A stretch of 64,000 nt of DNA, from NCBI RefSeq assembly GCF_964275005.1, contig NC_092700.1, forward strand, positions 17,765,649 to 17,829,648. The letters run 5' to 3'. Both the position numbers and the translations under genes were made by a program. Below are positions 11,368 through 24,300 of the stretch, piece by piece. This stretch comes from Diadema setosum (lineage: Eukaryota > Echinodermata > Echinoidea > Diadematoida > Diadematidae). The notes beneath the pieces are model-generated. The model was not told where the DNA came from. It saw only the letters and a program-made list of their open reading frames with translations, and did no database searches. How positions within the stretch are numbered: the stretch's first letter is position 1; each line of letters begins with the position of its first letter.

Positions 11368-13282
11368 TGCAAAGAACTCTGGTTAGGCCTACGCTAGTAA
11401 TGCTGGTGGTGTGTGCAGTCACAGGAAAGTGAGTGCGTGGGACTAAAGAGAGTGTGGATCACATGCTGAAGTTCACTTTTGCAATCTCACGGGTTGTCGT
11501 GAAAGGACACCTGCTTCTTACAACTGAACTTCCTAAACTGGAGACTGAGTTATGCTCAGGTGGACAGAGCTTGCTGCAATGTTGCCAAACTTTTGACCCA
11601 ATTTGGATGACACATGAATCTGTGAGAAGGGCATTGATAACTGATGACTTTTGTATAAGGGCCTTTTTCTTTTTTTCCGTTTTTTCTTTTGATCTCTTTC
11701 TCATATCAATATTTCTCATGAGCCAGATTTTATTTCTGATAAGTAATAGTTTTGCAGTAACAACTGTTGACATTAAACCTTGACTTTCCATTGCAAGCTG
11801 TGATTTTGTATGAAGTTTTCACTTTGAGAAATTTCCAACTCAGAGTTTGCATTTGTTTAGAGTTCAAAAACCCTTCTTTTTTTTTTTTTTAAAGCTACAT
11901 AGCTGATTTGCTATAAATCATTATGCTATACTGTTGCAATGTCAGTGCAAAGTTTCAGCTTTCTTGCTGTAGTTTTAAACTAAATAGGCAGGGAGTAATA
12001 TCTGGAAAACTTTAGGCATGCAGATTAGTATAGATAGTCACTAATCAGTTAGGCTCAGGGGGAGGGGGGGGGGGGGGAGCAAGTGGAAAATGATCCAGAG
12101 ATATGCTGCAGTATTTTTTGTTTTATTGATATTTTTACTCAGCATGCCTAGCTGAGTATCAAAGATTATCATTCTCGTTTGGAGAGGTTTACCTGAATGA
12201 ACCAACTTCATTCTCTGCCCACTGGGTATATCAAAAAACCAGGACTAGCGAAGGCCCGCAAGAATAGAATTGCTTGTCATACAGCAAACATGTGCATCAA
12301 AGTGTACGCTCATCGGTAACATTAGACTTCAGTTGAGGTTCTTTTGCTGTATGTGTACTTACATAGAGATCAATGATAAACCTGTACACAATTATGGAGA
12401 TACAGCCTTCCTATATTGCATAGTATCCCTGCACTACAGGGTTTTCAAAATACCCACACAGGTACCTCCACGCCACCTTTGCTGAATTTCATAGAAATCT
12501 TAAGTTAGTCAGCGACATTATGTATACACAACATGTACAGTGTACATGAGGTACTTCTAGCTGAAATTAAAGGTGAATTTGTATTTATGTACCGGGTACA
12601 CATTTTCCATATCATAATAGCCTGTTGATTGGTATGACACTTTTGTGTGCCATAGGTGTTTGGTTGTTTTTGAGTGTTGTGAAATATTACATTTTAGAAA
12701 TGTAATGTATTTTGTCTCGAAGGTGGAAAAATCACTGATACATGTACTTCTCTTGAAAAGAGAAAATGCTTATTTGTCATTTGAAAATTCAACCACTTGT
12801 TGAACTGTCTTTCAAGTCCTGTTCAAGAAACATAATGCTCACAAATTATATGGCATATGTACAGCATGTAGAACTCCTTAGCTGTTTTGTTTTATGCAGT
12901 AACAAGGCAGTTTTAGTTTGTTTCGATTATAAGAAGTGAAGTGACTATGCATGGAAGGATGGATAGAATTATACCATCTTTGATTTATGAAGCAGATGTA
13001 ATGACTGTAGCCAAATCAGGAGACATTTAACTCACAAATTAATGAGGAGTGTAACATGTTGCTCAGCAGTATGATGAAAATTTTGAAATATCTGTTGGTG
13101 AGCCATCTCACAGCAATAGCTTATTGGAATATTTTTCTAGCATTTTCATAGTGTAAACTGATCAATTGCTTTTATTTCAATTTGCTCTCAGACAAATATT
13201 GATATATTATTTGTATAAATCTTCTTGTAAGTGCTATTTGCTTTGACCGAAATAAGTGTAAACATCTGGTATACAGTAGTTC
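11368..13282. other. Intergenic, 3' of archease
   Basis: Archease 3' UTR at first, then AT-rich sequence with a T run near 11878 and a G run near 12060. No exon, RNA gene or complete element recognised. Confidence 0.6.
11772..11777 (+). terminator. Possible archease poly(A) signal
   Basis: ATTAAA about 405 bases after the stop codon, followed by a TG-rich stretch. It is a common variant hexamer; no transcript evidence is available, so this is tentative. Confidence 0.3.
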
Positions 13283-13697
13283 AAAAGTTATGAATTTTTT
13301 GTTTCTGCGCATTCACTGCTGGATGAGAAGACTGCTGCAGTGTATGATGTCACATGTGTAGAACAAGATAAGGAAAATATAAAGAGAATTCCAAAAAATT
13401 CAATTTCTTGAAAAAAAGTATGCATTCCCCTGATTCATTGCTGACATAAGAATGTTAAGGGTAATATTATTCCTCCTGCCTTCTGAAAGAGGCAAATCAT
13501 GTGCTTTTTTATTATGCGAGATAAGTGAAAATACATGTATGTTGAATTTACTTTATATTTTCTTTGAACCATTGCATGCTTGTGACATCACAAGCTGTAG
13601 CAGTCTACTCATCCAGCTATGACGCATTGAAATTCGTCACTTTTAAACAGATTGTCAGATTTTCCTCAAACTTTCACTGATGTATGTGCTGCATTCT
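13283..13697. mobile_element. Fold-back MITE (family FB-1), degraded copy
   Basis: The core matches the intact copy at 28630-29197: caaaagttatgaatttt near the left, gacataagaatgttaaggg in the middle, and ttttcctcaaactttcactg near the right. The arms are mutually inverted. Terminal bases are not recognisable, so the ends are approximate. Confidence 0.7.
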
Positions 13698-14223
13698 CTT
13701 GATCCTTATTATATATGAAGGTGAACTTGTCCTTTTATATGTTTGTTTATTTTTTCAAATAAGATATTATGTCGCTGGAGAAATTCAAGTGCCAATCATC
13801 TCCGCTGGAGATAAATTATCATACGTATTGGCCGTTACATCATTAGATATTGTGAGAGCATATAGAAATCCCTCAATCAATTATTAGAAAAGTAAATATT
13901 ATATGATACATGGTTTTAAGCCACTACATATAAGTTTTCCTGCTTCGTTGTGACATTAAATATGTTTAATGTTTGTTCTTCAGTATGCTAAATGACATCT
14001 GCATCGTGGATAGCCCTGTATATTTCAGGCCTTGCTTTGTCGACTTTATGTGGAACAATGCATTTCAATGAGTCTTTTCTTTCGTTATCATTCTTTGTTT
14101 AACCTGTTGAAGACTAGTGCAGAGTAAACTCGGGCAGGTGTTTATGGGAAATACATTTTGTGACAAAATCAGCTCATCCTAAACAGGTCGTAAATAGCAG
14201 CAAGGTCTCATTTCTGACACTTT

Positions 14224-14549
14224 GGCCCGAATTCACGAAGGTGGTACAATTGAAACCATGGTTTAAACCATGGACAAAAACCATGGAGCGCCAAGTGTCG
14301 CACGGAATATTTCGTTACGAAATTGGTCATTTCGTCGACAAAATGACCGTTTCGTTAACAAAATAATTATTTCGTGGACGAAATGTTCATTTAGTCACAA
14401 AATGTTGTCATTTCGTTACAGAATAATCATTTCATCGACGAAATGACTGATTTCGTAACGACATATTCCATGCGACACTTGGCGCTCCATGGTTTTTGTC
14501 CATGGTTTAAACCATGGTTTCATTTGTACCACCTTTGTGAATTCGGGCC
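14224..14549. mobile_element. 326-bp MITE with about 100-bp TIRs
   Basis: Left end ggcccgaattcacgaaggtg, right end is its inverse with one change. The arms continue through ccatggtttaaaccatgg and gagcgccaagtgtcg. Between the arms are about seven units of the form TTTCGTNNACGAAAT. No coding capacity; no clear target duplication. Confidence 0.85.
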
Positions 14550-16869
14550 AATGGTTTTTTGTTTTTTTTTTAACATCATGTATGTTTACATTACTGCTGG
14601 CTGTCTATATTTTTTACTCCTAGGACATATCCAATCATGTTCAGTACCCTAAGAAAAAAAAAGGCTAAAAAAGAAAACTGTGACTTATTTTTCATGAAGT
14701 TACATTGATTTGTTTATAAAGCATTCATTTGTTTGTCTGTTTGTTTGTGTTTTGGGCTGTCGAAACTTAGAAACTGTCAATGTCTTGATCAGGCTTCAAC
14801 TATGCTGCATTGTTTCTTTATCTTAAACTCGGGCTGTCCAACAAGTGTCCTTAAGCTGGATGATTTGTGTGAGTTTAAGTTATTTATGTTCTTGTGATAC
14901 TATCTATGTATGAACTACTAGAATTATTTTGAATGCATTTTACAGGTCATTAAATTGCAGTGCAGTAGAGATGAAAGCAATGAGATGCTGTAGTCATTGT
15001 CCTATAGTTGAGTCTACTTTGAGACTAAGGAAAGTAATGAAAACCTTATTGTGTGCTGTGTTTATTGGTTTTTGGCTTTTTTTTCCTGTTCGAAGGAAAT
15101 ATGTACGGAACTTACTCATTGATTATTATGCATATCACAACTATTTTCATCTCAAAATTTTCTGCTGATTGCACATAATGGCAATAGTGTAGCCTTTTTC
15201 TGAGTTTATGCACTTTAAGGATACATCTCTAAATGTGATCGAAGTAATACAAAACAGCATCATCGCTGGCTTCTGCATTTACAACCACTGCGCATGCATG
15301 CCTAGTAATCCAAGCTTGTCTACATGCATTGTACATGTAGTACCTACAATATGTTCATGCAGGCGGCTCATGCTTTATTATCAGTGATACAGTGAGCCAG
15401 ATAATTCTGAAGCAATAAGCGAGATCTGTATTGTTAAACAAAGAGAAGGAGTAAGGTAGAATTCTGTAGATGGGATTATTTCTCAGTTTCCTCCTCGCAG
15501 AGATCGTAGCCGTGCTATCGGTATTTCATTGGCATGTGTTGTGTTTTAAAAGCCTGACCGACTAACATGTGTTTGATTTTATGACTTATGTTTGATTGCA
15601 TCTTTCTCTGGAATCAAACTCAAGTGAAATGTGTGTTTGTGTGTGTGTATGTAATTGAAATTGTAATTGATATAGTAATTCGAATGTGATTCGAGTACAT
15701 CTCCACCTTTTGCCCCCTCCCCATTCATCCCCTCCCCCTCCCAAAAGGAAAGAAAAAGGGAAGGAAAGAGAAGGAAACCAAACAGAGATAAAAGTACATG
15801 TGCATTTTAAATGCACAACACGAACCTAAAGTGCTATACATGTACTCTTTCAATATTTGGTACAAGGTTTTCTCCGAGGAATCCGGAATGCCTCTGAAAT
15901 GATGGTTATTATCAGTTTATGTTTTATGAAATTTCCCTTTCTTTAAATTTCAAATGTCCATGAATTCATATGCATGAAATTCCTCAATCATGTAGTCTCT
16001 CTCAACCTCTCTCTCAGCATCATTACATCTATGCTTATTAAGTAATGAAATCAATGAGCGATAACACGTTTTCATGCTTGATGGACTATACATATATACA
16101 TATTTATTATATTTCATAAAATTAATACAAATAAACACAAGACAATGAACTCATCTAGGATAACGATAATAAAATTCTGAGGAAATCTCTCCTGGCTGAA
16201 TTTCTGCTTGCTCCTCTTACACAATTTTACAGACAAAGCGAAACATACCAAAACATTTCTGACATATCTTATTTTGAAAGCATACTACTCTCTCTCTCAA
16301 ATGTCCAATGCATTTTTTTTTTCTTCATATTTTCGCTGCATTTCACATTGGGGCTCTCCATCACATTAACTATAGACGGTAGGGAGCAGCAAAAGTGAAT
16401 TCCGTGACTGACAGAATAGTGTCCCAAACACCGAAAGTGTGCTGCATCAAATCTACTTGCACAAATTCATTTAGATCTACATTCTTTTGTTTCACATCTG
16501 CTCTCAGCACTGCATCCGTCACCAACCAGGCATGGATGCCATACAGGGCAATTGTACTTTGTGCCCTGCGCTTTCAGATGAATGTATGCCTCCTTCGCGC
16601 TTTGAACGTATGCTACATATCCAAATTCCGTCATACAGCCATACTGGCATATAACGTGACCTTGGCAACGTTACAGTATGCATTTCTTGCAGGCAAAACA
16701 TAGTTCTCAGAAGGGCTCCAAATTCATCTTCCACCACTTGAAATCTGCTTGCAATGTACCGAATGAGTCTACCAAGAAACTTGTCAGGCTGACAAAAGGT
16801 TTGCCGGGATAATGAGTTGTTTTGGAGTACTTTGAGATCAAAAGTGAAGAATAATTTTCATTGTATGCA
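14550..16869. other. Intergenic, nothing recognised
   Basis: AT-rich sequence with short T and GT runs. No spliceable homology, RNA gene or terminal repeats were identified. Confidence 0.55.
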
Positions 16870-17034
16870 TACAGTGCAATCCCGTTATAACGAACATGGT
16901 TACAACAAAATAAAAAATCAAGCCGCAACATTACCAACATTATGTGTTTTTCTTGTTTATTTGTTCGGTTATAATGAAATTTCGATATAACGAAAGAAAA
17001 CTGTCAGGACTTCATTATAACAGGAGCCCACTGT
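16870..17034. mobile_element. Tigger/pogo-like MITE, copy 2
   Basis: Left end acagtgcaatcccgttataa, right end attataacaggagcccactg, mutually inverted; the interior matches copy 1 at 1973-2163 (gccgcaacatta, then ttgttcggttataa). About 165 bp. Confidence 0.75.
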
Positions 17035-18022
17035 GTAACTTTAGAGTTTTTTGTAGGTCCATGGTAGTGGGTAAGTAGAACATTTCATGATGATCAATTG
17101 TGCCCTAGCAGTAGTATTTCCCAACAAGCTGCAAGTGCTGCATTCTACCATGGATACTTCTATGGCCTGATTTGTGATTTATTGTACAGCAAGTAGCAAC
17201 CACAACTGGGGACATGCTCTGAGATTTCAATGCTGACAACGTACAGTACCTTTCTGGCTACTATTTAGCATTTTTGCCGTTACCAAACTGAAATTGTGTT
17301 ATCACCATGTTATTTCACACATTTCGTGTGCATAGGTTTAAATTTTCCCCAGAGCAAAAATTGACAATTTTTGCAGGCATATGAGAACTCTTGTCTTCCC
17401 TGGAATAATCTTGAATAAATTTTTCCTTGAGATGTCTGACCAAATTATTTAGACAAAAACACTGTATTGTACAACAGCACATAATAAGAGTTTTTGCAGC
17501 TCTGCAATGGGTTGCAAAAGCGCAAGAACAACACAAATATTTGGCTGAGCTTGGACAAATATCAGTCAGTACTTCTCCGGACTTACTGCTGCAAATGTTT
17601 AAGATAAGTAATATAGTAGTGATTCCATTGATTCAACTGTTTTTATAGCATGCAACTGATAAAAAATAATCATAGGTCACTCCTATATCATCCTCATTTT
17701 TTCATTTATTTCTGATAATTTCCCTGCACAAAGTAATAATTAAATAATACATATCAATACCCTTAGCATGGTACAATTCATTCATCTGGTTTTCATCATT
17801 CCACCTTTACATGTATTCATTGTTCAGAAAACTTTTGAACTTAAGCACCACCATCCACACAGAAGCGCCTTAGTGCTGTGGCTTCAGTCAGAAGTTATTC
17901 AAGTAATACTGACCACAATTTGTCATGCGTGCATACCGCTAAACAGCATTTCCTGTAAAGCTCTCTGTTCATTGAGAGGGCAACAGATCAATCTTTGGGC
18001 GAGATTTCTCACTTCCTTACTC

Positions 18023-18326
18023 CAGAGACTCCAATCCAAAGCACCTTCTGATCTGGAGATTCTCCCGCCTGAAACCCCTAGCAAACGGGAGACTCCAACT
18101 TGGTGTGTGCGAAGCGCGAAGTTCCGAGGGTTCTAGATGCTCTCTTGTGCTATCTAAGGCTTATTTTTTTCAACATACGATAGAAATAAGTAAGAAATCC
18201 CTTCCAACGGGAGACAAAGAGCCAGGGCGGGAGAAATTAGATCTCAAACGGGAGAACGGGAGATTTTGCAAAAATGGGTTTTCGGCGGGAGATCTCCAGT
18301 CAAAAACGGGAGAGTTGGAGTCTCTG
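18023..18326. mobile_element. 304-bp TIR element with 6-bp target duplication
   Basis: Ends CAGAGACTCCAA and TTGGAGTCTCTG. Flanked on both sides by TTACTC. The interior has repeated cgggaga/tctcccg motifs in opposite orientation. No coding capacity. Confidence 0.75.
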
Positions 18327-18790
18327 TTACTCTGCTCTGGACAGGTGTTAAACAAACCCAACAACGAGTGGAAGATATCATCGCTACTGCTTAAAATTGG
18401 AGCCAAGTAAAGCTTCTTGTAGTAATAGGTTTGGTTATAAATATGGTGGATCAACAACATGCCTTCCCTGCACCTTGACTTTATGTGATGTTCCAGTGGC
18501 TGCAGTAGCATTACATGATCCACAGAATACACACACACACACAAACGGAAGGTCGTGTTGCCCATACTAACTGCTCTGCATGCAGCGTACGACAACACAT
18601 CTCTTTGGGAAAACTGCAACGTGGAGGACGTTTCTTCACTACATTTTGATCTAAATCTGCAATCGAGTTAAGCTCTTACTGTGACACATCATTACGATCT
18701 TGTAACATCTTTCACACAGGCCTTTCCTTTAATATTCTGCAAGACAGGTACCGACTAAGAATACACTCGATATCAAAACAAACAAAATAA

Positions 18791-18824
18791 TGCCCCCGGC
18801 ACCACTTCGTGGCGGAGGCATAAA
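18791..18824. mobile_element. Solo hairpin end of the 60-kb element family
   Basis: A GCC..GGC hairpin around CACCACTTCGTGG followed by ATAAAAA, essentially identical to the right end of the element at 60164-62845. No body sequence was recognised to its left. Confidence 0.65.
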
Positions 18825-18829
18825 AAAAA

Positions 18830-21081
18830 AAAATGTAATGTCTTGGACACACTACATACCATCTTGCATACATTACTACTAGCTTAGCTTGCAGACGCAA
18901 ATGCTTTGTGAAAACAAACACAAGAAGTTCTTTTCTCACGTTGGATATCAAGCTCTCACACCAACATCAGTGTCAAACTTGCCATAATGAACTCGTAACA
19001 CATATATGCAGCAGTTGGTTCCGCAGCTTTTGTTTTCTCTTTGTCATTACCATTATTATAATCATTAGCATCACATTTTGTTCATCATCATACGTGATCC
19101 CTTTTTTAAAAACTACTAGTACAAATGCAGTCTGATTGTGGACAGTATGAGCAACATGGAATAGTATGTTCTGCAACGATGATTTTGAATGCGGGTCCAC
19201 AATAGTTGCAGAGGTCGAGAATGAATCTGAGGAAAACTCCATTTAACACACATACACACAAACAACTAGAGGAGGCTTTGAATTTGTGTGTGACACAGAT
19301 GCAGCATCGACTTTCTTGCGCACCAAGTATAGTCGACAGCAGAATCCGTCGCATTGCAGTATTTCTGAATATATGTACCATTTGAATTCTTACTCCATGA
19401 ATATTAATGATCACTGACTTAAGTATGATATTTTTAGACGCACCTGTGCATTTTGCAACACACTGTTGAGATAACACAGCCTGAGTTACAAAACATCCTC
19501 GTCAATTCGGATATACGTCATGTAAGCACCAGGATAAAATAGTCTAGTAGTTACAGCAACTCCACAAGATGCAAGTCCTTTGAATAAATATTTGGGAGTT
19601 GTAACTTTGTCCTTATACCATGAGATAACATGAAAGTTTTACATTGGCTAGACTGTTTACTAACAGGATATAATACCAGTAATGCCCATACATTGTAATT
19701 GACATTGCCTTCACTGCAGTCCAATTAGAAATATGAAGTTATTAAATGGCACATCATGTTGAATTACTGCTATGATTAAGTGTAATCTTGAGTCCAGATT
19801 TCTGACTGACTTGGCTTTCATTAATTTTTTTTTTTTTTTTTCACTACGATCTGGTGCAGATACCAAAGCTCTCCAATGTTAATGCCCTACCACACAACTT
19901 GCGGTGAACTCAATTACTGTGAGTACATACTACTTTGACAAGTCATAAATGCAGCTAGAATTTTTCACATCGTCTATTCAAGACTCTTTATAATGAAATC
20001 TCTAGAATTACAATCATTAGACACCGCACAAATTATTTGTTCCCTGCAAGCATACACTGTAAATTGGGAATGCTTTGGTTGACATTTTTCTCGGACAACA
20101 TTTGCTCAAAGAAAAGCAATTTCATCATCTAGGTACAAAGCTAGTAACTACAAGATAAAGTAAAAATGTGGTGAAATATGCATGTACCATACCAAAGTAT
20201 AAAGTATGGAAGGTTGTTGCTGTTGCTGTGTTCCTTTCTTTTTTTTTTGGGGGGGGGGGTGGGTGTTTGGTTTTCGCACATATTTTGACGGTTTCGTGCT
20301 ACCCGAAAGGAATGGGAAGGTCATCAATCTGCTAACTCAACCATGGTTTTGTCATCTTTTGTCAGATTCGTTCTTTTCAGTGTAAAAAGCAGTTTACATC
20401 TTGCCTGGCAGGAATGACTCTAGCAGTGTGGAAGGGCAAGACGCCCTTTGTGTCCGAACATAAACTAGTGTACATATAGATACATGTGAGTGTGTCCGTG
20501 TGTGTGTGACATCTGTATGTCCAAGAAACTCTTTTCAATAAACCTATTCCCTTTCATACAGCTCTACAGGGGGACTGGTTCCGACACTTGCTAACGTGGC
20601 AGAAGATAGCTTTGTCGACCTGAATGAGGTAATTGAGCCAGGGACAAGTGTATTGCTGTCCACAGCACAGCAGTGAATATATAGCTTATTACCCAGTCAA
20701 AGATTTCAATTATAGTTAATTAATTAATTCGCGCACCTGTTAACTGAAACACCTTTAGCATGCACTTATTTTCAAGAGTTCCCGTAGGATCTTGAATGAG
20801 AGAAGTTCTTTCGTCAGAAGCGACACTTTTCATCACACGCAGATATGACAAGGTGGCACAGTTGCTGGACAGCCTTCTGCTCATGCATGAGCTGAATGTC
20901 TTACTCAAAGAGAGACAGAGATGATTTCAGACGGCATCCCGGTGGCAAATGATAGAAGATCCTCCTAAGGATTCCCCCACCAAGGAGCGAACGGCACTGC
21001 CAAGCAGGAGTGGGGCATCGCCGGGGTGGGGTGAGTTGGAGGGGGGGAGGCAAAGGTGGGTCCAGCAGGCCACGCCTAGCG
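18830..21081. other. Intergenic and CLK 3' UTR side
   Basis: The CLK 3' UTR must start at 21081 and run leftward; no clear minus-strand AATAAA was fixed. Otherwise AT-rich sequence with T and G runs near 19830 and 20240. The stretch 17035-18022 likewise shows nothing recognisable. Confidence 0.5.
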
Positions 21082-21343
21082 TCACCTGCTGATGCTGTGC
21101 GAGTCCCGGCTGCCCCGGTAGAGGGTCTCGGTGAAGTAGGGGTGCGAGACGGCCTCCCGCAGCGAGATGCGCTTGTACGGGTCGTACTCGAGCATCTCCT
21201 CGATGAGTTCAAAGAGACGCCGGTGCTCGTCCTCGTTGCTGTCCATGTAGAAGCGCAGCTGGTGGCAGTTCTCGCACACGTAGCGGCCCGACGAGCTCTT
21301 GGGGTTCCACTCCACTTGGTCATGGTAGAAGTACTTGCTTTTC
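21082..21343 (-). CDS. CLK2: CLK terminal exon
   Basis: 262 nt, acceptor acctgtag. Reads [20 protein letters not shown] then [27 protein letters not shown] and EAVSHPYF, ending [12 protein letters not shown]. It is markedly more GC-rich than its surroundings. Confidence 0.96.
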
Positions 21344-24300
21344 CTACAGGTTTGGCACAAAATAACAAATACTTTGTGATGCCTCCTTTTAGCATTTAAC
21401 AGATAAGGTAAACATGCTTATCAAGTTACTATTGCTACTGTAAAACCAGAAACACTTGTGGCATGAAATTTTCCTAAACTGGACCCGACTATCTTATTTG
21501 CCGCATTGTACTTCTGCAAATGGCTGACCACGATGATGTACAGTATTGTACTGGCATTCAATGCATTGTGTAGATGAAAACATTCCCCTGCATTTTACAT
21601 AAAACTAAACTCCTTGTAAAATGCACACAAAACTTACTGATTTTACAGTATTTAACCTTATCTCTGACATCTATACTTATTAACAACATGCCAAAATTTC
21701 AGCTCATTTATCATGCAGTAAAGCTGACTGTTTGATTCAAGGAAAGCTGAAGAACATCCCTTTCAATACTTGAAAAATCTTACTTTCGAAAACGCTTTAA
21801 AAGTTGCATCTACGCTCAGACAAGAAATTGATGTTACGGTCAATTCTTACTCCACTATCATCACATACATTACTTAATTTCTGAAAGTTCTTAGTCAGGT
21901 ATCCAACTAAACTACACACCATACGAAAGATCTATATAGCAGCTTAGCGTAATCTGCTTGACCAATGCTGCCTCACCTTGTACGTTTCACCATCCAAGCT
22001 GGCATGGAGCCGAGAATTCTTTCCATCATGGCCAGGTGCTCTCTGTTGTCATGTGTCTGGGGGAAAAAATCAACAAATAATAATGAGGCAATACTCACTA
22101 GCTTTTCTGGATATGACAAAGGTGGTCTCTGCCCCTTCAAACACTAAAGGAAGATAGTGTAAGTATTGGGATAAAGATTAAAGATAGCATCTCATTTTGT
22201 GTGATCACGCGAGTATCCTTTTAACTCAGCCGCATCCTCCTTGGGGAACATCAACGTGTACTTTGACCAATGAATGGGTGCAATCAAACAACACGGATAT
22301 ACAGCAAAGTAAACAAAACAGAATTTCTTGAGGTGCACAACATCATCAGCATCTGGCTGTGGATATACCTTGGTATTACTCAGTGAATGTCTGTTGTGCT
22401 GCCAAACAGCATATGGCCAAAGAAAGTCTGGCATTGTAATCACAAACACATGGCCATCTCTCACTGCAAGCCATTGTATGCATATATGAAAACTTTGTGC
22501 AAAAAAAAAAAAAAAAAAAAACCGCTAGCTCCACTTTTTTTCTTGTGAGCTGTTTAGTTTTGGAAAACTGTTGTGGATCCTCAATACATTCCTATCATTA
22601 CTTCAATTCTTGTGTGAGGATATTACTAATCATTCTGGCAATTGAAAGCATGCCAGAAAGATCATCCAAAGTATCAGTGCATCTTCTGATTAAATAACGT
22701 GTGGCTTAGGGTGACAGCTAGTCTTTTACGAAACACGTAATTGATGTCTATTCAGCTGTATAGATCCTGTATTTTCTTCCCAGTCAAATGGTACACCTTA
22801 TGACGCTTAGATCAACTTGCAAGTGACATTGCTCAGGTCTTACCTGGAAAAGAGTATACCCTGTATAGAGCTCAAACATGATGCATCCGATGCTCCAAAC
22901 ATCGCAAGGCTGACTCCAGCCAAGTTCTGGAAAAGAAGAAAACAGAAAAATTACAAACTCGACCCCCTACCATCAGCTACTGTATTATTGTGTAGTTTTA
23001 CAAGAACAAAAAAAAAAAAAGTTCATTTAGTCATTGAAACATGAAAAAAGATGACATATCCCAGTAACAGTTCAAGCACACCATGAACAATGGGTGAGGA
23101 ATGTGAGAAGACACACCACAGACATGAGAAACATACAAATACATAGAAAGAGTTCTGATAAAGCAGTTCTTGGAAGTTTTAAATGATTATCTAAAATTAC
23201 AAGTGAGACAAAACTGAAAAAAAAAAAGAAGAAGCACACTTTATACTGTATGTGCGGTTAATTTCGGGGCTTTTTTATGTTCATTAATTTCTCAAGTCAG
23301 GTGCTATTAACAAATTTTACAACAAGCAAAAATACTAATGCTGATCCCGACATGAATGCGACACGCTCATGTACAATTTTCTGTTCATTGCTGTAGTCTA
23401 TGATTGTGAATTTAGGCACTCTTGAAATTGTCAGAAAGTCCCGATTCATGGAAAATTATGACTTGCTGAATTCATGGCATATACAGGAACTTGGCAAACA
23501 GAGTACATTAAGCATACACTACGACACACCAGAGACATCATGCGATGCCATTCATACAGGAGGTACATACACACTCAACTCACCCAAAATGACCTCCAGA
23601 GCTCGGTAATGCCTGGTTGATACTATCGTGCTGTGGTGCTCGTGGTCAAAGGTCGCTGACCCAAAGTCGATCAGTCGGATGTCACAGTTCTGCACCCGCC
23701 TCACATCTCGCTTCTACAGGAAAGAAAAGTTTCACAGATTATGAAACATGAACAATATTGATTTCATTTGATTTTATTTACCTGTCTGCATTCCTTTTTC
23801 ACACAAGATTATAACACAAAGCAAAGTGCTTTGACAGGACTTCAGGACTATATTGCGATCCATTTATTCTTGATTTATCTACTATAAAAGTGGATATTTT
23901 CTTGTGACTAATTTTTCCCGCTCAGCTGGGTAAGACGAATTTCGCATGTTTTTAATTCCGCAAGATCGAGACATCAACTACTGGAACATATGGCAGGCAA
24001 AAATATTGGCGTGCTTTTATTTTCGCGCAAGTTTTCCGCGAAAATTTCCACTCTTTATTCATTTATTCTCTTTTGTCTCAGCCATCCAAGAGGCCGTCTT
24101 CTTGGCAGCTTCTCGTAAAACCCGAGTTGTATTCAATCACTCATAACATCTGAGGAGTTGGTGCCACAAATGCCTTCACACAGCGTCTACTACCTAACCA
24201 TGAGTTCAAACACTGATGACACTGAATATCTCAGAACTTTTGAAAACTGTGCAACAAGGACACACAGGAAGCAGCATTCAAAGAGTCCAGGATAGTTCCA

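Noticed and set aside
20901-21395. 164-residue Arg/Thr/Ser-rich minus-strand frame and 129-residue plus-strand frame
   Set aside because: Both are shadow frames of the GC-rich terminal CLK exon, which has clear kinase homology in its own frame.
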